A stretch of 64,000 nt of DNA from assembly GCA_034408745.1 (NCBI GenBank), contig JAWXCM010000401.1:1-64000 (forward strand). Direction: 5' to 3'. Under the pieces are notes generated by a model that had not been told where the DNA came from, ran no database searches, and worked only from the letters and a program-made list of their open reading frames with translations. A program made the translations under genes and the position numbers. Positions 59,772 through 64,000 of the stretch are shown here, one piece after another. This DNA is from JAWXCM01 sp034408745 (GTDB lineage Bacteria; Acidobacteriota; Terriglobia; Bryobacterales; Bryobacteraceae). Positions within the stretch are counted from its first letter, which is position 1; the number at the start of each line of letters is the position of its first letter.

Positions 59772-59954
59772 ATGACAAAGAACGAACACAAAAATCCGTC
59801 GGTTCAGAGCAAGAAGCAGGCCCAGAAGCTGACGAATCTAAACACGCGCGGGAAGAACGCCGCCGGTCAAACCAATGGCCAGTTTGAGCACAACTCCAAA
59901 TCTGGTACCGGTCAGTTCGGCGGTGCTGGAGACGCCCCCTCAATGAAGAAGTAA
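59772..59954 (+). CDS. Small Lys/Asn/Gly-rich protein, hypothetical
   Basis: A 60-residue, strongly basic, low-complexity protein without TM helices (KNEHKNPSVQSKKQAQKLTN, then GQTNGQFEHNSKSGTGQFGG). ATG start; no clear ribosome site. The composition (Lys, Asn, Gln, Gly) is unlike its neighbours and looks like a small disordered cytoplasmic or nucleic-acid-associated protein. It is placed between convergent genes. Could be spurious. Confidence 0.45.
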   Translation: MTKNEHKNPSVQSKKQAQKLTNLNTRGKNAAGQTNGQFEHNSKSGTGQFGGAGDAPSMKK

Positions 59955-59964
59955 GTCCGGTGGA

Positions 59965-61515
59965 TCAGCGGAAGACGACGAAGTCCTGCAGTACGACGTC
60001 AGTTCCCGAGGCGCCCGGGCCTGGCTCGCCGCGCAGGACTAGTCGCACCGAGTGTTCCTGGTTCTTCAGCCCGAAGGTGTGCCACACCGATTCGCCGCCC
60101 TTGGTTGCCTTCTCGTCTGAATACACGTCGACGGTACTGTGCAGTTTGCCGTCCAGGTAGACATCAGCCTTTCCGCCCTTTTCCAGATACAGACCGGTAA
60201 GGATCACGCCCGTTCCGCTGAATCGGAGTGAAGCCTCAGCGTCTTTGGTCGAAGCCACTTTGTTCGTTTTGTCCGCCGTCCATGCGCCCTTCCACTGCCA
60301 GCGCGCGTCGGTAACCGGCACACGCTCGGCTGGAGATCCGTAATCGTCCCAGAGCTCGAGCTTCGCGGCCTTTGGAGCCTGCGTCCTGATGGTCAGGGTT
60401 TCGCCATTCAGCGATCCGCCGGTCTTCTTTACCAGTTCGACGGCTCGCTTTTGGGTGCTGTCGACAATGGTGCGGAACGTGAAATCGGTGTACCGGAACT
60501 TTTCGTTGGCGATCTTCGGAATTCCGCCTTTCCATTCCTCGGGGATTCGCTTATAACCAACCATTACACCCAGAATTCCGCATGCATTCGAAGGATTACA
60601 GTCCGAATCCTGCCCAGCCCGCGTGGAAATCTCCAGCGTTTTCCAGAAATCTTCGCCTCCGTAGAGCAGGCCGAGCGCGATATAGGCGCCGTTGAGTTTC
60701 GCGTCGATGTTGAACGGCCTGAGCGCGCCCTCGGGGCAGGGTTCACGCTTGTTCCATTTGTCCTCGATCAACTTCCAGGTCGCTTTCCAGTCCTGCTGCT
60801 CTTTCGACCATTTCAGGACATCGGCGACTGTCATCGCATAGGGGCTTTTCGCCGGCAGGCAGGCGAGGCCTGCTTCCACCACCTTACGGGCGCTGGTTTC
60901 AAAGAACGCAGCCGAGTACATGCAGGAGACAAAGATGCCGCCGTAAATCCCGTCGCCGTAGTTCATCACCCGGCCCGCCCGCCATGCCATGTCGGTGGCT
61001 GCGGTTGGGAGTCCGGGCGCCATCAGGCCGATAAAGTCCGCTTCGATCTGGAAATCGATGTCGTTGGCGTGCGCGTTGTATTTCGGGGTGCCGGAGAGTG
61101 TGGCGGGTACACCGCGCTTCAGCGCCCGCCTGGCGGCCAGGTTGGCGTGCCACAGGGCGTAGCCGGCGTTCTTGAACATGGCGCCGAAGTCGGCTGTCGA
61201 AGCATTCAGCCCCTTGTCGTCGAGCACTTTCGCAAACGTCATATCGACGTACAGGTCGTCCTGATTCAGCGAATTCGAGACGCGGTCCGGCGTCCATTTC
61301 GGGAGGTCGCCCGTAATGATTTGCTCTTTAAATTTGAATTCGGTAGGGGCGCCGAAGCTGACGCCGATCATCTGCCCGGCCCAGCCGCCTTCGATCTTGT
61401 CTCTCAGCTCAGCCAGCGAGATGGTTCGAGTCTGTCCGGCCCCGGCTGCCACGGCCAGGAAACCGGCGGTGCAAACGGCGGCGGCCGCGCCCGCAATCGC
61501 GATGTGAATTCGCAT
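59965..61515 (-). CDS. Secreted ADP-ribosylglycohydrolase-fold protein with C-terminal sandwich domain
   Basis: A 516-residue protein with a signal peptide (MRIHIAIAGAAAAVCTAGFLAVAAGAG). Residues 30-350 match the ADP-ribosylglycohydrolase (DraG-like) superfamily. The segments are IEGGWAGQMIGVSFGAP, NQDDLYVDMTFAKVL, IDFQIEADFIGLMAPGLP, NYGDGIYGGIFVSCMYSAAFF, and the Mg-site DSDCNPSNACGILGVMVGYK. A C-terminal beta-sandwich (residues about 400-515: DVYLDGKLHSTVDVYSDEKA...GLKNQEHSVRLVLRG) looks like a carbohydrate-binding or galactose-binding-like module. The export signal and the binding module point to an extracellular glycoside role rather than protein de-ADP-ribosylation. Convergent with the small basic gene. 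Confidence 0.87.
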   Translation of the reverse strand: MRIHIAIAGAAAAVCTAGFLAVAAGAGQTRTISLAELRDKIEGGWAGQMIGVSFGAPTEFKFKEQIITGDLPKWTPDRVSNSLNQDDLYVDMTFAKVLDDKGLNASTADFGAMFKNAGYALWHANLAARRALKRGVPATLSGTPKYNAHANDIDFQIEADFIGLMAPGLPTAATDMAWRAGRVMNYGDGIYGGIFVSCMYSAAFFETSARKVVEAGLACLPAKSPYAMTVADVLKWSKEQQDWKATWKLIEDKWNKREPCPEGALRPFNIDAKLNGAYIALGLLYGGEDFWKTLEISTRAGQDSDCNPSNACGILGVMVGYKRIPEEWKGGIPKIANEKFRYTDFTFRTIVDSTQKRAVELVKKTGGSLNGETLTIRTQAPKAAKLELWDDYGSPAERVPVTDARWQWKGAWTADKTNKVASTKDAEASLRFSGTGVILTGLYLEKGGKADVYLDGKLHSTVDVYSDEKATKGGESVWHTFGLKNQEHSVRLVLRGEPGPGASGTDVVLQDFVVFR

Positions 61516-61551
61516 ACCCGACTATCAAATCACACTTCATCGAAGCGCTCG

Positions 61552-62136
61552 CTATTCGCCGGTGAGCAGATAGCTGACTGGGATCTGCGCATCCGGCTGG
61601 CTGAGCGGACTGTAGTGGTCGCCGGGATGAAGCTCCTGGATCGTCCGGTAGCCGTCTCCCCTGGGATCGCGGTACACCAGCAACTCGGGTTCGTTAAGAT
61701 CGAGCACGATGTATTCGGGGTATCCGGCGCGCGCGTAGAGCTTCTTCTTGCGTCGGGTATCCATGTAGATGGTCGTGTCGGCCACCTCGACCAGCAGCAG
61801 CACATCGCGGGCATCTGGATGCCGTGTTCCGGACCGCGGGCTGGCAAGCACCGCCACATCCGGCTCAGGCAGGCTGCGCACTGAATCCTCGAGAGCTGCC
61901 TCAACGGGCAACTGAACGGACACGCGCTCACCGCCAAACATCTTCGAAAAAATGCCGTTCAACCGCGCGATTGCAGCGGCATGGCGCGGATTCTGGCCCA
62001 TCTTGTCAAAGACCTCGCCTTCAATCAACTCATACCGGCAACCAGCCATATGGCCTGCAGCTTCCAGAGTTTCGAGTTCCGCACGTGTCCAGGTTTTGTG
62101 TGGGAGTTCCGCGACCATCGGAGCGGATAGCAACAT
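61552..62136 (-). CDS. Uma2-family (DUF820) endonuclease-fold protein
   Basis: A 194-residue protein of the Uma2/DUF820 family, a PD-(D/E)XK nuclease-like fold common in cyanobacteria, planctomycetes and acidobacteria. Features: YELIEGEVFDKMGQNPRHAAAI at the N-terminus, LPEPDVAVLASP (active-site Asp of the PDxx motif), VLLLVEVADTTIYMDTRRKKKLYARAGYPEYIVLDL (E-x-K-like and second Lys). Function unknown, possibly mobile-element or defence-associated. ATG 62136 is used; a second ATG is six codons downstream. The short region between this gene and rpoC contains a strong terminator. Confidence 0.88.
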   Translation of the reverse strand: MLLSAPMVAELPHKTWTRAELETLEAAGHMAGCRYELIEGEVFDKMGQNPRHAAAIARLNGIFSKMFGGERVSVQLPVEAALEDSVRSLPEPDVAVLASPRSGTRHPDARDVLLLVEVADTTIYMDTRRKKKLYARAGYPEYIVLDLNEPELLVYRDPRGDGYRTIQELHPGDHYSPLSQPDAQIPVSYLLTGE

Positions 62137-62163
62137 ACTTCAAGTGTAGCGGCTTCAAAACGC

Positions 62164-62194
62164 AAAAAGGCCGGGGCGTCGCCACCCCGGCCTT
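62164..62194 (-). terminator. Intrinsic terminator of rpoC
   Basis: A perfect 10-bp stem (AAGGCCGGGG with CCCCGGCCTT) with an 8-nt loop, followed on the minus strand by a run of Ts (TTTTT). It lies 29 bp after the rpoC stop. Confidence 0.85.
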
Positions 62195-62222
62195 GTGTTC
62201 AACCTGCAGCTGAAAGCGAAAC

Positions 62223-64000
62223 CTACTCGCTGAGTTCTTCCGGGGTACCTTCAGACAACCCGCCCGCATACTGCACGCGAGCTTCGTCGCCGTAACCCGG
62301 GATACCCGGGTCGAGCACGGTATCTTCCACCAGCGTTTCCTCTTCCACGTCCTCTCCCTGGATCTTGATGCCCCGGTAATAATCCATACCGGTGCCCGCG
62401 GGAATCAGACGGCCCATGATGACGTTCTCCTTCAGGCCGCGGAGGTAGTCCACCTTGCCGTTGATGGCGGCTTCGGTGAGTACGCGCGTGGTTTCCTGGA
62501 AGGATGCGGCCGAGATGAACGAGTCGGTCGACAGCGACGCCTTGGTGATACCCAGCAGCGTCGGTTTGCCCGTCGCCGGATTACCCCTGGCGTTCAGCAC
62601 CCGGTCGTTCTCTTCGCGGAACTTGAACTTGTCCACGATTTCCTCGGGCAGGAACTCGGAATCTCCGATGTCCTCCACCTTGATCCACCGCAGCATCTGA
62701 CGGCAGATCACTTCGAGGTGCTTGTCGTTGATGTTCACGCCCTGCAGACGGTAGACTTCCTGGATCTCGTTCACCAGGTACTTCTGCAGTTCATGTTCGC
62801 CGAGGACGTGCAGGATGTCGTGCGGATTGCGGGGGCCATCCATCAGCGGATCGCCGGCCTTCACGCGCTCGCCTTCCTGAACGTTGATATGCACACCACG
62901 CGGGATCAGGTACTCGCGCTGATCGCCATCGTCGGAAACGATGTAGACCTTGCGGTGACCCTTCGCGATTTCGCCGAACTTCACGTTGCCGCTGATTTCG
63001 GTCAGGATCGCCGTTTCGCGAGGCTTGCGGGCTTCGAACAGTTCCACAACGCGCGGCAGACCGCCGGTGATGTCCTTGGTCTTCGTAGTAGCGCGCGGGA
63101 TCTTCGCCAGCACGTCGCCCGCGTGGATCACGTCGCCTTCGCGCACCATAAGGTGAGCGTGGGTCGGCATCAGGTACTTCTTGGCGTCGCGCCGAGTGCC
63201 GCCCTCAGGAATGATCTCGATCGTCGGGAGCTTCTTTTCGTCAGTCGAATCGATGACGACCAGCTGCATGTTGCCCGAGATCTCGTCAACCTGCTCGGTC
63301 ATAGTGACCGATTCCACGAGGTCCTTAAAATGAACCGTACCGGTGATTTCCGTCAGGATCGAGAACGTATAAGGATCCCACTCGACCAGGTCCTGATTTT
63401 CCTTCACCGGAGCGCCGTCCTCGACGAGGATGCGGGCGCCGTACACCACTTCGTAGCGTTCCCGCTCGCGGCCCTTGTCGTCGACAATGACGAGCTTGCC
63501 GTTTCGGTTCATCGCGATCAGTTCGCCCTTGGCGTTCCGAATCGTATTGACCGCCAGGAACTTCACATAGCCGTCCGACTTCGCGTCCTGCTTCGACTGC
63601 TCCGAAGAACCAGTCGCCGCACCACCAATGTGGAAGGTACGCATCGTGAGCTGCGTGCCCGGTTCACCGATTGACTGCGCCGAGATGATACCGACCGCCT
63701 CGCCATGCTCCACCATGCGGCCGGTGGCAAGGTTGCGTCCGTAGCACAGCTGGCACACGCCGCGGCGCGATTCGCAGGTCAGCACGGAGCGAATACGAAC
63801 CGCTTCGATACCAGCCTTCTCAATCTGCTCAGCGATCTTTTCGGTGATCTCCTGGTTGCGGCCGACGATCAGCTTGCCTTCGTAATCCATCACGTCGTCG
63901 AGAGCCACGCGGCCCACCACGCGGTCGCGCAGCGGTTCGATGATTTCGCCCGATTCGATGATGGAAGCCACCGCGATACCTTCGCCCGTACCGCAGTCTT
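62223..64000 (-). CDS. rpoC: DNA-directed RNA polymerase beta' subunit, C-terminal part (window-truncated)
   Basis: The frame runs on past the right window edge, so this is only the C-terminal ~590 residues of beta'. Recognisable parts: the zinc-binding CESRRGVCQLCYGRN, the trigger-loop region GIISAQSIGEPGTQLTMRTFHIGG, a middle insertion of sandwich-barrel hybrid motifs, and the C-terminal KDKHLEVICRQMLRWIK and STDSFISAASFQETTRVLTEAA segments. It is the catalytic large subunit of the bacterial RNA polymerase. The gene ends with a strong terminator; the upstream rpoB would lie outside the window to the right. This is a core-genome anchor for the region. Confidence 0.96.
   Translation of the reverse strand, partial: DCGTGEGIAVASIIESGEIIEPLRDRVVGRVALDDVMDYEGKLIVGRNQEITEKIAEQIEKAGIEAVRIRSVLTCESRRGVCQLCYGRNLATGRMVEHGEAVGIISAQSIGEPGTQLTMRTFHIGGAATGSSEQSKQDAKSDGYVKFLAVNTIRNAKGELIAMNRNGKLVIVDDKGRERERYEVVYGARILVEDGAPVKENQDLVEWDPYTFSILTEITGTVHFKDLVESVTMTEQVDEISGNMQLVVIDSTDEKKLPTIEIIPEGGTRRDAKKYLMPTHAHLMVREGDVIHAGDVLAKIPRATTKTKDITGGLPRVVELFEARKPRETAILTEISGNVKFGEIAKGHRKVYIVSDDGDQREYLIPRGVHINVQEGERVKAGDPLMDGPRNPHDILHVLGEHELQKYLVNEIQEVYRLQGVNINDKHLEVICRQMLRWIKVEDIGDSEFLPEEIVDKFKFREENDRVLNARGNPATGKPTLLGITKASLSTDSFISAASFQETTRVLTEAAINGKVDYLRGLKENVIMGRLIPAGTGMDYYRGIKIQGEDVEEETLVEDTVLDPGIPGYGDEARVQYAGGLSEGTPEELSE

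Noticed and set aside
60451..61884. Long open frame (477 codons) on the plus strand
   Set aside because: Antisense to the ADP-ribosylglycohydrolase-fold gene and Uma2; typical high-GC shadow frame.
1..64000. CRISPR arrays, rRNA genes, complete insertion sequences or prophage
   Set aside because: No regular direct-repeat spacing, no rRNA-like sequence, no transposase, integrase or phage structural gene motifs were seen on either strand.

Overview
The window is a GC-rich bacterial chromosome segment, most likely from an Acidobacteriota member of the Solibacter/Bryobacter group. The indicators are an Oar-like TonB-dependent receptor with a carboxypeptidase-regulatory domain, a large secreted mosaic protein ending in a TIGR03437-type C-terminal domain, a truncated PQQ dehydrogenase of the type common in these genomes, an SBBP-type remnant, several Tat-exported DUF1080/Gfo-Idh-MocA/TIM-barrel proteins and many DinB-like sequences. 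This placement comes from family content, not from a phylogenetic marker search. Both window ends cut genes: a PQQ dehydrogenase on the left and rpoC on the right.

Layout. 1-7 kb: quinoprotein 3' end, an unrecognised secreted 626-residue protein, a GNAT acetyltransferase and the Oar-like receptor. 7-8 kb: a secreted CxxCH protein with squalene-cyclase-like repeats. 8.1-14.8 kb: a leftward L-arabinose-type operon (LacI regulator, SSS symporter, two-TM peptide, isomerase, ribulokinase, epimerase) with a perfect LacI-type operator. 14.9-16.7 kb: a tRNA-Thr with an unusual long variable arm, a degenerate receiver protein and two decayed genes. 16.7-24 kb: mostly housekeeping (HAD phosphatase, Vsr endonuclease, DUF465, TauE-like exporter, two S41 peptidases in tandem, TruA, cysteine-cluster protein). 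24-28.1 kb: four leftward Tat-signal proteins that resemble an exported 3-keto-glycoside/sugar-acid module. 28.2-34.2 kb: secreted glycan enzymes (GH127, a sialate-esterase/DinB fusion, BNR_4 propeller, GH62). 34.2-41.3 kb: ABC exporter, siderophore-type receptor, BshC, HpcH/HpaI aldolase, tRNA-Leu and a broken BrnA-like antitoxin. 41.5-46.6 kb: secreted proteins, including a second CxxCH cyclase-like protein and a beta-helix protein. 46.7-53.1 kb: DtxR/MntR regulator, UDP-glucuronate decarboxylase, ETF:menaquinone-oxidoreductase-like Fe-S protein and the 979-residue mosaic metalloprotease-like protein. 53.5-62 kb: TlpA thioredoxin, a frameshifted sulfatase, MCP, MFS plus amidohydrolase pair, secreted ADP-ribosylglycohydrolase-fold protein, Uma2, then rpoC.

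How the genes fit together. The main theme is plant or microbial polysaccharide breakdown. GH62 and GH127 can release L-arabinose outside the cytoplasm; the SSS symporter and isomerase-kinase-epimerase operon can import it and convert it to D-xylulose 5-phosphate. A near-match to the same LacI operator lies upstream of GH62 and may put both in one regulon (inference). No CRISPR array, rRNA, complete insertion sequence or prophage was seen. Mobile-element history is limited to small decayed genes near the two tRNAs.
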